This document shows, in pieces, positions 23,966-34,687 of a stretch of DNA of 64,000 nucleotides (its first letter is position 1; the number at the start of each line of letters is the position of its first letter). The notes below the pieces were generated by a model. That model was not told the DNA's origin. It did not search any database and saw only the letters and a program-made list of their open reading frames with translations. Made by a program: the position numbers and the translations under genes. This stretch comes from Pseudomonas saudimassiliensis (GTDB lineage Bacteria; Pseudomonadota; Gammaproteobacteria; Pseudomonadales; Pseudomonadaceae): positions 838,693 to 902,692 of the forward strand of contig NZ_LK391969.1 of NCBI RefSeq assembly GCF_000939975.1, written 5' to 3'.

Positions 23966-24700
23966 TCAGAGGAATGCCGAACCGCCGTTGACGGTGATGT
24001 TCTGGCCGGTGATGAAGCCGGCGTCATCGCTGGCCATGAAGGCCACCACGCGGGCGACTTCCTCGGGCTGGCACAGGCGACCAAGCGGGATGGCGGCGAT
24101 CATCGCCTGCATCCATTCATCGGGAATGCCGGCCATCATTGGCGTGTCGGTCGGGCCGGGCACTATGGTGTTGACGCGGATCTTCTGCGGCGCCAGCTCA
24201 CGGGCCAGGCTGCGGGTCAGCCCCATCACGCCCGCCTTGGAGGCGACGTAGTGGCTGGGGCCTTCACCGGTCAGCGCACCGGTGCTGGAGAAGTTGATGA
24301 TGGTGCCGGCAGTGCCCTTGGAGACCATCAGCCGGGCGGCTTCGCGGGCACAGAGGAAGGTGCCCTTGAGGTTGACGCCAACCACCCGATCCCAGTGCTC
24401 CACTGGGGTATCGAGGAAGCTGTCCACCGAGCCGGTGCCGGCGTTGTTGACCAGCACGTCCAGGCGTCCGGCTTCGTCAGCGATACGCTGCATGGCAGCC
24501 TGTACCGAGGCCTCGTCCATCACGTTGCAGACCACGGCGTGGGCACGACCTTCGAGGTCGGCAACGCTGGCGTTGATGGCTTCTTCATTGATGTCGGCGG
24601 CGTATACCACGGCGCCCTGCTCCACGAACTGGCGGACAATGGCAGCCCCCATGCCCTGGGCGGCTCCGGTCACGAACGCAATCTTGTTATCGAGTTTCAT
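23966..24700 (-). CDS. Short-chain dehydrogenase/reductase
   Basis: A 244-aa SDR with TGAAQGMG, NNAG, catalytic Ser-Tyr-Lys in SSTGALTGEGPSHYVASKAG, and the ending NITVNGGSAFL. An acidic residue after beta-2 (VYAADINEEA) suggests NAD preference, the opposite of its neighbour, so the two could run an oxidation/reduction pair such as hydroxyl epimerisation. It is the first gene of the seven-gene operon (to DUF1302) driven from module 5. Confidence 0.88.
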   Translation of the reverse strand: MKLDNKIAFVTGAAQGMGAAIVRQFVEQGAVVYAADINEEAINASVADLEGRAHAVVCNVMDEASVQAAMQRIADEAGRLDVLVNNAGTGSVDSFLDTPVEHWDRVVGVNLKGTFLCAREAARLMVSKGTAGTIINFSSTGALTGEGPSHYVASKAGVMGLTRSLARELAPQKIRVNTIVPGPTDTPMMAGIPDEWMQAMIAAIPLGRLCQPEEVARVVAFMASDDAGFITGQNITVNGGSAFL

Positions 24701-24748
24701 CGCTGCTCCTATTGGCCGAACGGCATCGACCCATTAACGGTTGCAGCT

Positions 24749-24793
24749 ATGATTCATGCGCGACCAACCCCCAACATCGTCCGTTGAGACTAA
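24749..24793 (-). promoter_or_regulatory. Operator-promoter module 5 (leftward)
   Basis: ATCGTCCGTTGAGACTAA at 24776-24793. On the minus strand AATCAT (24754-24749) begins 21 nt later; the SDR start is at 24700. It shares the intergenic region with module 8 for the divergent MFS operon. Confidence 0.74.
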
Positions 24794-24835
24794 GCTGAAT
24801 GCGCGTCGGGACCGGGCTTGCGGCGGCCCGCCGCC

Positions 24836-24880
24836 ATGGTCTGAATGGACGATGAAGGGCTGGTGACCCCGGTGGATGAT
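24836..24880 (+). promoter_or_regulatory. Operator-promoter module 8 (rightward)
   Basis: ATGGTCTGAATGGACGAT at 24836-24853 matches the reverse complement of the leftward copies at 15 of 18 positions. GATGAT (24875-24880) begins 21 nt later and the MFS GTG start is at 24913. The orientation is flipped to match the plus-strand operon. Confidence 0.65.
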
Positions 24881-24912
24881 CGGCAAAACCAACAATAAGA
24901 CCGGAGCACACC

Positions 24913-26259
24913 GTGAGCTCGCCAGCCGCCCTCCCCACGACCCAGCGCAGCGTCACCTGGCGTACCCACTATGCGCTGCTGATGCTCGCCCTGATCTACA
25001 TCTTCAACTACATAGACCGGCTGCTGGTCTCCATCCTGATCGAGCCGATCAAGCTGGAATTCGGGGTATCCGATACGCTCATCGGCCTGCTCTCGGGGGT
25101 CGCCTTCGCCCTGTTCTACACCGTCTTCGGCCTGCCCCTGGGGCGCCTGTCCGACCGCATCGGGCGCAAGCCGGTAGTCGCCCTGGCCTGTATCGCCTGG
25201 AGCCTGATGACGGTGCTCTGCGGCATCGCCACCAGCTTCACCATGTTGCTGCTGTTTCGCATCGGCGTGGCCATTGGCGAGGCTGGAGGCTCCGCGCCCT
25301 CGGTGGCCATGGTGTCCGATCTGTATCCGCCGTCGCACCGCTCCCGCGCATTGGCGGTATTTCTCATGGGGCCGGCGCTGGGCGCCGTATTCGGCCTGGG
25401 CATGGGCGGCTGGATTGCCGATACCTACGGTTGGCGCTGGGCCTTTATCCTGATCGGCGCTCCGGGCGTGCTGCTGGGACTGCTGCTGGCCTTTACCGTG
25501 CGGGCGCCACGCCGCCAACCGGCCAGCGCAGCGGATACCCGGGAGAGCTTTTTCCAGACCATGAAATCCCTGGCGCGCACTCCCTCCTATGCGCTGATCG
25601 TGTTCGCCGGTAGCACCGCGGCGATCGCCGCCTACGCTGTGGGTACCTGGGCGCCCAGCTTCCTGATTCGCTCGCACAATGTGACGCTCACCGAGGCCGG
25701 TGCGCTGCTGGGCATCGGCGGCGGCCTGATGTCGGTCATCGGCACCCTGACCTGCGGCTGGTTCACCGACCGCATGGTGCGGCGTGACACCGGCTGGCAG
25801 CTGGGCGCGGCGCTGCTGGGCACGGCCATGAGCATCCCCTTCGGCCTGCTGTTCTTCCTCTGGCCGGCCGGGTCCGCCCTGCAGATCGGCAGCCTCGCCG
25901 TACCCACGGCCTTTGCGTTGTACCTGGGCTTCGCCTTCTTCGGTACCTGGTGGTCGGTGCCCTGTTTCGGCGCCATGACCCATCTGTTCCCGGCTTCGCG
26001 CCTGGCCCAGGGCACGGCCATGTTCCTGATGGGCGTGACCCTGCTCGGTGTCGGTCTCGGCCCGCTGGTGGTCGGTGTGCTCAGCGATGTGTTCGAGCTG
26101 GCCATTGGTGCCGAGGCGCTGCGCTACGCCATGGCCGCCACCATGGTCATCCTGCTGCTGCCCTGTATCTCACTGGCCCTGGCCATACCCCACTACCGCC
26201 GGCAGGTCGACGGCCATGACGTCGACCTGCCCATTGAATCCCTGCCTGAAGGAGCCTGA
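24913..26259 (+). CDS. MFS transporter (spinster-like)
   Basis: A 448-aa inner-membrane transporter with 12 predicted helices. The start is GTG at 24913 after CCGGAG. It carries NYIDRLLVSILIEPIK at the end of helix 1 (the Asp-Arg motif), GRLSDRIGRKP between helices 2 and 3 (motif A), and RIGVAIGEAGGSAPS in helix 4. This branch, related to spinster-type carriers, is common next to aromatic and steroid catabolic genes. Uptake of a steroid or organic-acid intermediate is inferred. It is first in a three-gene operon; the hydrolase start lies 2 nt after its stop. Confidence 0.87.
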   Translation: MSSPAALPTTQRSVTWRTHYALLMLALIYIFNYIDRLLVSILIEPIKLEFGVSDTLIGLLSGVAFALFYTVFGLPLGRLSDRIGRKPVVALACIAWSLMTVLCGIATSFTMLLLFRIGVAIGEAGGSAPSVAMVSDLYPPSHRSRALAVFLMGPALGAVFGLGMGGWIADTYGWRWAFILIGAPGVLLGLLLAFTVRAPRRQPASAADTRESFFQTMKSLARTPSYALIVFAGSTAAIAAYAVGTWAPSFLIRSHNVTLTEAGALLGIGGGLMSVIGTLTCGWFTDRMVRRDTGWQLGAALLGTAMSIPFGLLFFLWPAGSALQIGSLAVPTAFALYLGFAFFGTWWSVPCFGAMTHLFPASRLAQGTAMFLMGVTLLGVGLGPLVVGVLSDVFELAIGAEALRYAMAATMVILLLPCISLALAIPHYRRQVDGHDVDLPIESLPEGA

Positions 26260-26261
26260 TC

Positions 26262-27098
26262 TTGAACAGCACCCATAACGACAGCCTGCCCCTGCCGACC
26301 GGCCACTACGTCACCCTGGACAACGGCCTGACCCTGCATTATCTGGAGGCCGGCACCGGCCCCACCGTGGTCTGGCTGCACGGCAGCGGCCCGGGGGCCA
26401 GCGGCTACAGCAACTTCAAGGGCAACTACCCGGTGTTCGCCGAGGCCGGCTACCGCAACATCGTGCTCGATCTGCCGGGGTTCGGCCGTTCCGACAAGCC
26501 AGATGATGTCAATTACGACCTGGATTTCTTTGTCAGCAGCCTGCAGGGCTTTCTCGACAAGACCGGCATCGACCGCTGCACCTTGCTGGGCAACTCCCTT
26601 GGCGGCGCCATTGCCCTGGGCGCGACCCTCGCCTACCCGGAGCGGGTGGAAAAGCTGATCCTCATGGCCCCCGGCGGTGTGGAAGAACGCGAGACCTACT
26701 TCCAGATGCCCGGCATCCAGCGCATGGTCGAGGTGTTCGGCCAGGGCCCCATGGGCGTGGAGCAGATGCGCCATGTGATGACCCTGCAGCTGTTCGACCC
26801 GACCCAACTGGACGAGGCGCTGCTGCAGGAGCGCGCAGCGGTGGCGGTGACCCAGCCGGGCAATCTGTTCTCCAGCATGCTGGTGCCCAACATGACCGAG
26901 CGCCTCAAGGAAATCCAGGTACCGATCCTCGGCTTCTGGGGCACCAACGACCTGTTCAACCCGCCGGCCGGGGCGTTCAAGGTGCTGGATAACGCCCCCC
27001 ATGCCCGTTTCGTCATGCTCAACCGCTGCGGCCACTGGGTCCAGGTCGAGCACGAGGCCCTGTTCAACCGGGAATGCATTGCCTTCCTGTCCGAGTGA
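26262..27098 (+). CDS. hsaD: Meta-cleavage product hydrolase, HsaD/TesD-like
   Basis: A 278-aa alpha/beta hydrolase. It begins with TTG at 26262 after GAAGGAG. The oxyanion segment HGSGPGASGYSNF (residues 40-52) is the signature of carbon-carbon bond hydrolases acting on meta-cleavage products (BphD, HsaD). The catalytic triad is Ser112 (GNSLGG), Asp230 (GTNDLF) and His258 (RCGHWVQ). In the steroid pathway HsaD hydrolyses the HsaC product, releasing the ring C/D fragment and a 2-hydroxyhexadienoate. The HsaC-like dioxygenase is in a different operon (11760-12659), with matching palindromes upstream of both. Confidence 0.92.
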   Translation: MNSTHNDSLPLPTGHYVTLDNGLTLHYLEAGTGPTVVWLHGSGPGASGYSNFKGNYPVFAEAGYRNIVLDLPGFGRSDKPDDVNYDLDFFVSSLQGFLDKTGIDRCTLLGNSLGGAIALGATLAYPERVEKLILMAPGGVEERETYFQMPGIQRMVEVFGQGPMGVEQMRHVMTLQLFDPTQLDEALLQERAAVAVTQPGNLFSSMLVPNMTERLKEIQVPILGFWGTNDLFNPPAGAFKVLDNAPHARFVMLNRCGHWVQVEHEALFNRECIAFLSE

Positions 27099-27139
27099 AT
27101 GACGCCGGGGCCGGTCGGCCCCGGTTCCGAGGTTACCCC

Positions 27140-29263
27140 ATGAGCTATTCCCATCTGCTGCAGCCGGCCACCATCGGCAAGCTGCAGCTGCGCAACCGCA
27201 TCATCATGGCCCCCATGGGCTCCAATTACGCCGAATCCGATGGCACCTGTGGTGAACGCATCCAGGCCTACTATGAAGCCCGCGCTGCGGGCGGTGCCGG
27301 CCTGCTGATCATGGGCGTCGGTGCCATCGCCTTTCCGGCAGGGACCGCCGAGCCCTATCAGGTCGGGTTGTCGGATGACCGCTTCCTGCCAGGCCTGAGC
27401 CAACTGGTCGACCGCGTGCACCGGCATGGCGCCAAGATCGCCATCCAGCTGCAGCACGCGGGCAAGACCGCCGTGCGCGATATCGCCGAAGGGCGCGAGC
27501 TCTGGGTGCCGTCGTTCCCGCCGCCCTTCAAGACCGACATGATGGCCTCGCTCACCGCCGAGGAGCTGGGCGCCTTCATCAGCTCCGGCAAGCCGAAGAC
27601 CAGGCCCCAGGTGCGGGTCATGGACCGGGACGACATCGCCCAGATGGTGCAGTGGTTCGGTGATGCCGCCGACCGCGCCAAGCGCGCCGGCTTCGATGGG
27701 GTGGAGGTGCACGCCGCCCACACCTATATCATCGCCGGCTTCCTCTCGTCCTATTACAACAAGCGCGAGGATGAATACGGCGGCAGCCTGGAAAACCGCG
27801 CCCGCCTGATGCTGGAAGTACTGCATGAAGTGCGCCGGCGCACCGGCGACGACTTCGGTGTCTGGCTGCGGCTGGACGCCCAGGAGTTACGGCTGGACGG
27901 CGGTATCACCCTGGAGGAGTGCCAGGCCTTTGCGCGCCTGGCCGAGCAGGCCGGCGTCGATGCCGTATCGGTGTCGGCCTATGCCGCCACCACCACCGGC
28001 GTCGCCTTTACCGAAGCACCCCTGGTGCAGAAGCCGGCCGGGTTCCTTGACTGGACGGCCAAGGTGAAACAGGCCGTCAGCGTCCCGGTGATCGCCGTGG
28101 GCCGCCTGGACCCGACCACCGCAGACCGCGCCATCGCCGAGGGCAAGTGCGACTTCGTCGCCATGGCACGCAAGCTGCTGGCCGATCCCGAGCTGCCCAA
28201 CAAGCTCATCAAGGGTGACGCCGCGGCCATTCGCCCGTGCATCTACTGCTACGTCTGCGTCAGCCAGATCTTCGTCAACCAGCGGGTCAAGTGTGCGGTC
28301 AACCCGTTCACTGGCCAGGAAAGCCAGAAGGTCATCCTGCCCGCCGAACGGCCCCAGCATATCGTCGTGGTGGGCGGCGGCCCGGCCGGGCTGGAGGCTG
28401 CCCGTCTGGCCAGCCTGCGCGGCCATCGGGTGACCCTGCTGGAGCGCAGCAACCGGCTCGGCGGCACCCTGTTCTTCGCCGCCCTGGCCTATCCGGAAAA
28501 CGGCGCGCTGCTGGACAACCTGGTGTATCAGGTCAGCCAGTTGCCCATCGAAGTACGGCTGAACACCAGCGCCACGCCCGCCCTGCTGCAGGAGCTGGGT
28601 GCCGATCAGGTGCTGGTGGCCAACGGCGCCTCCCGCGCCGCGCCGCCGATACCTGGTGCCGAATTGAAGCACGTGTGGAGCGGCGATGAACTGCGCCGCA
28701 TGATGACCGGTGACCGCGCCGAGGAAATCGCCAGAGCCAAGCTGTCCCTGACCCAGCGCACCATGATGAAGGCCGGTAGCCTGACCGGCGCCACCAACAG
28801 CACCGATGCCATCAAGCAGCTGTCGAAGCTGTGGATGCCGCTGGGCAAGCGGGTGGTCATCATTGGTGGAGGGCTGGTCGGGCTGGAACTGGCCGAGTTC
28901 CTCATTGAGCGGGGCCGCGTGGTGACGGTGCTGGAGCCCGGCGCGGATCTTGGGCGTGAACTATCGATCGTGCGCCGCTGGCGGGTGCTGGACAACCTGC
29001 GGCGCCACGATGTGCTCATGCTGACCGGCGTGCAGATCGACCGCATTGATGAGCGCGCGGTGCATTACCGCACCCAGGACAGCGACCAATTGAACATGGC
29101 CGCGGACTCGGTGGTTCTGGCCATCGGCGCCGGCCCGAACCCTGGCCTGGCCGAGGAGCTGGCCGGCAGCGGCCTGCCCATCCACCGCCTGGGTGACAGC
29201 CATGAACTGGGCTATATCGAAGGTGCCCTGCGCTCGGCCACGGACATCGCGCTGGCACTCTGA
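27140..29263 (+). CDS. 2,4-dienoyl-CoA reductase/BaiH-type flavin, FAD and Fe-S oxidoreductase
   Basis: A 707-aa three-domain enzyme. The start MSYSHLLQP at 27140 has GAGG upstream. Residues 1-330 form an OYE-type FMN barrel with VHAAHTYIIAGFLSSYYNKR (His-x-x-His) and EDEYGGSLENRARL. CIYCYVCVSQIFVNQRVKC (about residues 370-390) supplies four Cys for a [4Fe-4S] cluster. Then come an FAD Rossmann motif VVVGGGPAGLEAARLA and an NAD one VVIIGGGLVGLELAEFL. The architecture matches 2,4-dienoyl-CoA reductase and the bile-acid oxidoreductases BaiCD/BaiH. It probably reduces a C=C bond of a dienone or dienoyl-CoA. Confidence 0.9.
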   Translation: MSYSHLLQPATIGKLQLRNRIIMAPMGSNYAESDGTCGERIQAYYEARAAGGAGLLIMGVGAIAFPAGTAEPYQVGLSDDRFLPGLSQLVDRVHRHGAKIAIQLQHAGKTAVRDIAEGRELWVPSFPPPFKTDMMASLTAEELGAFISSGKPKTRPQVRVMDRDDIAQMVQWFGDAADRAKRAGFDGVEVHAAHTYIIAGFLSSYYNKREDEYGGSLENRARLMLEVLHEVRRRTGDDFGVWLRLDAQELRLDGGITLEECQAFARLAEQAGVDAVSVSAYAATTTGVAFTEAPLVQKPAGFLDWTAKVKQAVSVPVIAVGRLDPTTADRAIAEGKCDFVAMARKLLADPELPNKLIKGDAAAIRPCIYCYVCVSQIFVNQRVKCAVNPFTGQESQKVILPAERPQHIVVVGGGPAGLEAARLASLRGHRVTLLERSNRLGGTLFFAALAYPENGALLDNLVYQVSQLPIEVRLNTSATPALLQELGADQVLVANGASRAAPPIPGAELKHVWSGDELRRMMTGDRAEEIARAKLSLTQRTMMKAGSLTGATNSTDAIKQLSKLWMPLGKRVVIIGGGLVGLELAEFLIERGRVVTVLEPGADLGRELSIVRRWRVLDNLRRHDVLMLTGVQIDRIDERAVHYRTQDSDQLNMAADSVVLAIGAGPNPGLAEELAGSGLPIHRLGDSHELGYIEGALRSATDIALAL

Positions 29264-29286
29264 GCTGTGCTGATTGCCCTCAACCC

Positions 29287-29304
29287 GGCGTCCTGACGGA
29301 CGCC
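29287..29304 (+). terminator. Hairpin after the plus-strand operon
   Basis: Perfect 7-bp stem GGCGTCC (29287-29293) and GGACGCC (29298-29304) with a TGAC loop, 24 nt after the stop of the flavoenzyme gene and between convergent operons. No T-tract follows, so the terminator call is tentative. Confidence 0.4.
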
Positions 29305-29404
29305 ATCGCGACGGGCAGTTGCGGGTCCCGCTTGTTGCTGTAGGAGCCGCGATCGGATCGCCGCATCGCCCGCGGCGACGCTGGCCGCAGGCACGGTCTG
29401 CCGA

Positions 29405-30985
29405 TCAGTTCTGCACGACGCCCTCTATTTCCTCGGACACCTTCTGCACATCCACCCGGCGCCCCAGGAAGGGAGTCAACGCCAGCGCCACCACCAGCAG
29501 GCCGGTAAGCAGATAGCCCACACTGCCGATCGCCCCGCCCAGCGACGCGACGGTGATACTCTCCAGCACCTGTTCGACCCCAGCCCCCGATTCGGCCAGT
29601 GCCGCGCTCAGGCTGGCGCCGATCTCGCTGCCACGCTGGCTCGCCGCCTGCAGCAATTCAGCGGCCTGCGGGGCGTTCAGTCCCAGATCAGCCGCGGTCT
29701 GTTCGGTTACCCGGCGGGTGTGGTAGGCCGAAGACAGACCGAAGATCGCCAGCGAAAAGGATGACCCCGTCGGCAGCCCCATATCCCGTAACATGCTGAA
29801 CAGGCCCGAGCCGGCACCGGCCTTGTGCGCCGGTATCGCACCCAGCGCCAGCTTCATCAGCGCCGGCACGTTGGCCCCCATCATCAACCCGAGAAAGCCC
29901 ACCAGGAACAGGATCCAGGTCAGGGACGCCGAGGTCTCCAGCTGGGCGAACAGCACCACCGCCACCAGGCTGCCCACCAGCGACAGGGTGGCAATCAACC
30001 GCGGTTCGACCTTGTCGATCAAGCGGCCGGAGATTGGCGAGGCCAGCATGGTGCAGCCGAAGAAGGCCAAAGTGACCATGCCGAACTGGGAGGCGCTGCC
30101 GCCAGGCCGGGTGTTGATGAAGAATGCCAGTGAATAGACCAGCCCGCTGCTGAGGATCATCTGCATCCAGTAGATGGCGCTGGGAATGGCAAAGCGCCGA
30201 TCCTTGAGCAGTGATACATCCAGTATCGGCGCCGGCTGCCGACCGCTGTGCCGCCACAGCCACAGCAGGCTGACGATGCCGAGCACTACGATGCCCCAGG
30301 TCACCGCCGAGTCGCGGCCGAAATTGGCCGCCCAGGTGGGCAGCGACAGCAAGGCGGCTATGGTCACCAGTAGCAGCAAGGCGCCCATCCAATCAAAGCG
30401 CCCCGCCGCCGGCGTGCCCTTGCTCTCCGGCACCCACAGCAGCAGCGGGACCAATCCCAGCAGGGCCAGTGCCCCGCTGACCAGATAGACACTGCGCCAA
30501 CCGAAGGAGTCGATCATCAGGCCGCCCAGCAGACCGCCACTGGCGGCGCCGAAGGTCATGACGAACATCAGCACCCCCAGGGCCATGCCACGCTGGTCCT
30601 CGCGGAACAAATGGTTCACATAACTGAATACCGCAGGAAAGATGCAGGCCACGCCCAGCCCCTGGAGGAACCGCGCCGCCAGGAACAGCCAGAACTCCGG
30701 CGCCCAGGCGGCCATGAGTTCCGACAGGCCGAAGATGACCAGCCCGAGGCTGATCATGTAGCGCCGCCCATACTGGTCGCCCAAGCGCCCCATCGCCGGT
30801 GCGCATACAGCGACGGCAATGAAATAGGCGATCAGGATCAGCGCGGCCAGATTGACCGGGATGGAAAAGTGCGCGGTGACGCTGGGCAGCACCGGCGCCT
30901 GGAACGCCGCCGCCTCGATGGTAACGAAGGTGGCAAACAGCAGGGCGATAAAGCTCACCCAGGGATTGGCCGTTGTATTGTTCAT
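29405..30985 (-). CDS. MFS transporter, DHA2 (14-helix) type
   Basis: About 526 aa with some 14 hydrophobic helices and motif A GRLGDQYGRRYM between helices 2 and 3, plus ARFLQGLGVACIFPAVFSY in helix 4. This layout is typical of the drug:H+ antiporter-2 family (EmrB/QacA), so export of a toxic intermediate or exchange of an organic acid is possible. The start is uncertain: ATG at 30985 is taken, with ATG at 30997 also possible. A hydrophilic loop of ~45 residues near the C-terminus (TEQTAADLGLNAPQAAELLQ onward) is rich in Ala and Glu. It is the last gene of the operon starting at 35878. Confidence 0.85.
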   Translation of the reverse strand: MNNTTANPWVSFIALLFATFVTIEAAAFQAPVLPSVTAHFSIPVNLAALILIAYFIAVAVCAPAMGRLGDQYGRRYMISLGLVIFGLSELMAAWAPEFWLFLAARFLQGLGVACIFPAVFSYVNHLFREDQRGMALGVLMFVMTFGAASGGLLGGLMIDSFGWRSVYLVSGALALLGLVPLLLWVPESKGTPAAGRFDWMGALLLLVTIAALLSLPTWAANFGRDSAVTWGIVVLGIVSLLWLWRHSGRQPAPILDVSLLKDRRFAIPSAIYWMQMILSSGLVYSLAFFINTRPGGSASQFGMVTLAFFGCTMLASPISGRLIDKVEPRLIATLSLVGSLVAVVLFAQLETSASLTWILFLVGFLGLMMGANVPALMKLALGAIPAHKAGAGSGLFSMLRDMGLPTGSSFSLAIFGLSSAYHTRRVTEQTAADLGLNAPQAAELLQAASQRGSEIGASLSAALAESGAGVEQVLESITVASLGGAIGSVGYLLTGLLVVALALTPFLGRRVDVQKVSEEIEGVVQN

Positions 30986-31024
30986 GGCGGATCTCATCTG
31001 CAAGGGGCGATACGAAGGGCGGCG

Positions 31025-31816
31025 TCAGGACGGCAGCTGGGGCTCCCAGTGCACGCCATTGATATGCGCACCACCATCGACAAAGAAGGTATTGCCGGTG
31101 ACATAACGGCAGTCGTCGCTGCCGAGGAATACCGCCACCGGGCCGATATCCTGCAGCGGATCGCCGATTCGGCCCATAGGGTTGGCCCGGGCTATGGCGG
31201 CGGCATTATCCGGGCTGGCTTCGGCAAATCGCCGATAGGCTTCGCTGGCCGCGCCGGGGCAGATGATGTTGCAGCAGATCTGATCCCGCGCCCATTCCCG
31301 GGCCGCGGTGCGCGTCAGGCTGCGCAGCGCTTCCTTGGCCGCGTTGTAGTCGGCGCTGTACATATGCGCATTGACGCCATTGAGCGAGCAGAGATTGACC
31401 ACCCTCCCGCCACCCAGCCGGCGGAACTCCGGCAGCGCGGCTTGCATGGCCCAGAACGCCGCCATCACCGCCATGTCGAAGGCGCCGCGCAGCTGGTCGT
31501 CGCTCTGCTGTTCCAGTCGGGCCAGCGGCGCGCCCTTCCAGGCATTGTTGACCAGGATGTCCAGGCGGCCGAAATGGGCGATGGCCGCGGCCACCATGGC
31601 CTGCACCTGCTCCTTGCAGGTAACGTCCACCACCCGGCCCAGCACCTGGCCGGGGCCGATGGCTTCCAGTTCAGCAACCGCCCGGTCGAGGGCGGCGCCG
31701 TTGATGTCACTCAGTAATACCTTGGCGCCGGCGTTGACGTAGGCCTCGACGATGCCCCGGCCAATGCCCTGGGCACCACCGGTGACAATGGCCACCTTTG
31801 CGTTCAGCTTGCTCAT
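31025..31816 (-). CDS. Short-chain dehydrogenase/reductase
   Basis: A 263-aa SDR with TGGAQGIG, NNAWKG in place of NNAG, catalytic SLNGVNAHMYSADYNAAKEA (Ser, Tyr, Lys), and FFVDGGAHINGVHW near the C-terminus. Asp after beta-2 (VLLSDINGAA) suggests NAD use. It lies 21 nt after the CoA-ligase gene and 39 nt before the DHA2 transporter. The operon context (dehydrogenase pair, ligase) suggests oxidation of a 3-hydroxyacyl-CoA during side-chain beta-oxidation, but that is inference. Confidence 0.87.
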   Translation of the reverse strand: MSKLNAKVAIVTGGAQGIGRGIVEAYVNAGAKVLLSDINGAALDRAVAELEAIGPGQVLGRVVDVTCKEQVQAMVAAAIAHFGRLDILVNNAWKGAPLARLEQQSDDQLRGAFDMAVMAAFWAMQAALPEFRRLGGGRVVNLCSLNGVNAHMYSADYNAAKEALRSLTRTAAREWARDQICCNIICPGAASEAYRRFAEASPDNAAAIARANPMGRIGDPLQDIGPVAVFLGSDDCRYVTGNTFFVDGGAHINGVHWEPQLPS

Positions 31817-31837
31817 GTCAATCTCCCGCGAAGTGGC

Positions 31838-33505
<1,668 letters not shown>

Positions 33506-33546
33506 GGGTACCTCTTTGTAATTGTTGTAATGGGCCGACGGCTGTT

Positions 33547-34677
33547 TCAGGCGCCACGGTTGTCGCCGTACCGCTGGCAGTGATAATCGGCATTGCCCAG
33601 CTGGTTCTGCGCCATCCGCATGCGCTTGAGGAACAATCCGAGATCATATTCATCGGTGACGCCGATACCACCATGCATCTGTATCGCTTCGTTACTGACC
33701 CGCTGGGCGACCTGGCCCGCCTGCCATTTGGCCAGGCTGGCCAGACGGCGGCGCTCAGCCAGCGGGCCGGTGTCGCGATCCAGCACCTCGAACGCCGCCA
33801 TCACGCTGCTGCGGGCCAGTTGCAAGTCGGCATACAGGCGCGCCGCGCGGTGTTGCAGGGCCTGGAAACTACCGATGGGCGCGTTGAACTGCACCCGGGT
33901 CTTGAGATAGTCCACGGTCATGGCAAAGGCGGTTTCCGCCAGACCGAGCAATTCGGCGGCCAGGCAGGCGCGGCCGCGGTCCAGCACCAGGTCCAGCGCG
34001 GCGCTGGCATCGGCGGTGCCCAGCCGGGCAGCCTCGGCCAGCTGCACCTGGTCCAGGCGCAGCGCCGCCATGTTGCGCGAGTCGATCATCTGCCGGGCGC
34101 TGAGCTGCACACCGGGCTGGTCGGCGGGCACGAGGAATAGGCCACAGCGGCCATCAGCCTCCCGGGCCACCACCAGCCAGCCATCCGCTGCCAGCCCATC
34201 GGCGACCCAGGATTTCTCGCCGTGCAGCAGCCAACCAGCCCCTTCTCGCCGGGCCGACAGCGTAATAACCTCCGGCGCATGCCGGGCCGTTTCGTCCAGC
34301 GCCAGCGCCAACCGGCGTTCGCCGCTGATCAATGACGGCAGCCACTGCTGGCGTTGTTCCTCGGTACCCAGCTGTTCGATCAGCCCGCCACAAAGCACGA
34401 CGCTGCTCAACAGCGGCGAAGCGCTCAGGTGCCGGCCGATCTCCTCGAACAGGGGGGCGAAACCGGCGAAACCGAAATCTAGCCCGCCATCCTGCTCGGA
34501 AAACGCCACGGCGCTCCAGCCCAGTTCCAGCATGCCGTTCCACACGTCGCTGTTATAGCCGGCCGGATTGCGCTCGTCGCGCAGCGCCCGCTGCACGGCT
34601 ACCGGCGAGCGCGCCGCGAGAAAGTCACGGGCGCTATCCTGCAACTGCAGTTGATCTTCGTTATATACCAGGCTCAC
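33547..34677 (-). CDS. Acyl-CoA dehydrogenase, short subunit
   Basis: A 376-aa dehydrogenase. The GTG at 34677 (VSLVYNEDQLQLQDSARDF) is preferred because GAGGAGA sits just upstream, overlapping the previous stop; an in-frame ATG at 34716 would run into the upstream gene. It shows AFSEQDGGLDFGFAG, TRVQFNAPIGSFQALQHRAA and MHGGIGVTDEYDLGLFLKR, where TDEYD replaces the TWEYD/TWEVD seen in the two other short subunits. It pairs with the long subunit directly upstream. Confidence 0.86.
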   Translation of the reverse strand: MSLVYNEDQLQLQDSARDFLAARSPVAVQRALRDERNPAGYNSDVWNGMLELGWSAVAFSEQDGGLDFGFAGFAPLFEEIGRHLSASPLLSSVVLCGGLIEQLGTEEQRQQWLPSLISGERRLALALDETARHAPEVITLSARREGAGWLLHGEKSWVADGLAADGWLVVAREADGRCGLFLVPADQPGVQLSARQMIDSRNMAALRLDQVQLAEAARLGTADASAALDLVLDRGRACLAAELLGLAETAFAMTVDYLKTRVQFNAPIGSFQALQHRAARLYADLQLARSSVMAAFEVLDRDTGPLAERRRLASLAKWQAGQVAQRVSNEAIQMHGGIGVTDEYDLGLFLKRMRMAQNQLGNADYHCQRYGDNRGA

Positions 34678-34687
34678 GGCAATCTCC

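Noticed and set aside
29337..29400. A GTAGGAGCCGCGATCGGATCGCCGC stretch resembling Pseudomonas REP repeats, between convergent operons
   Set aside because: The similarity is loose, arms are short (GCGAT/ATCGC) and no second copy was seen in the window.
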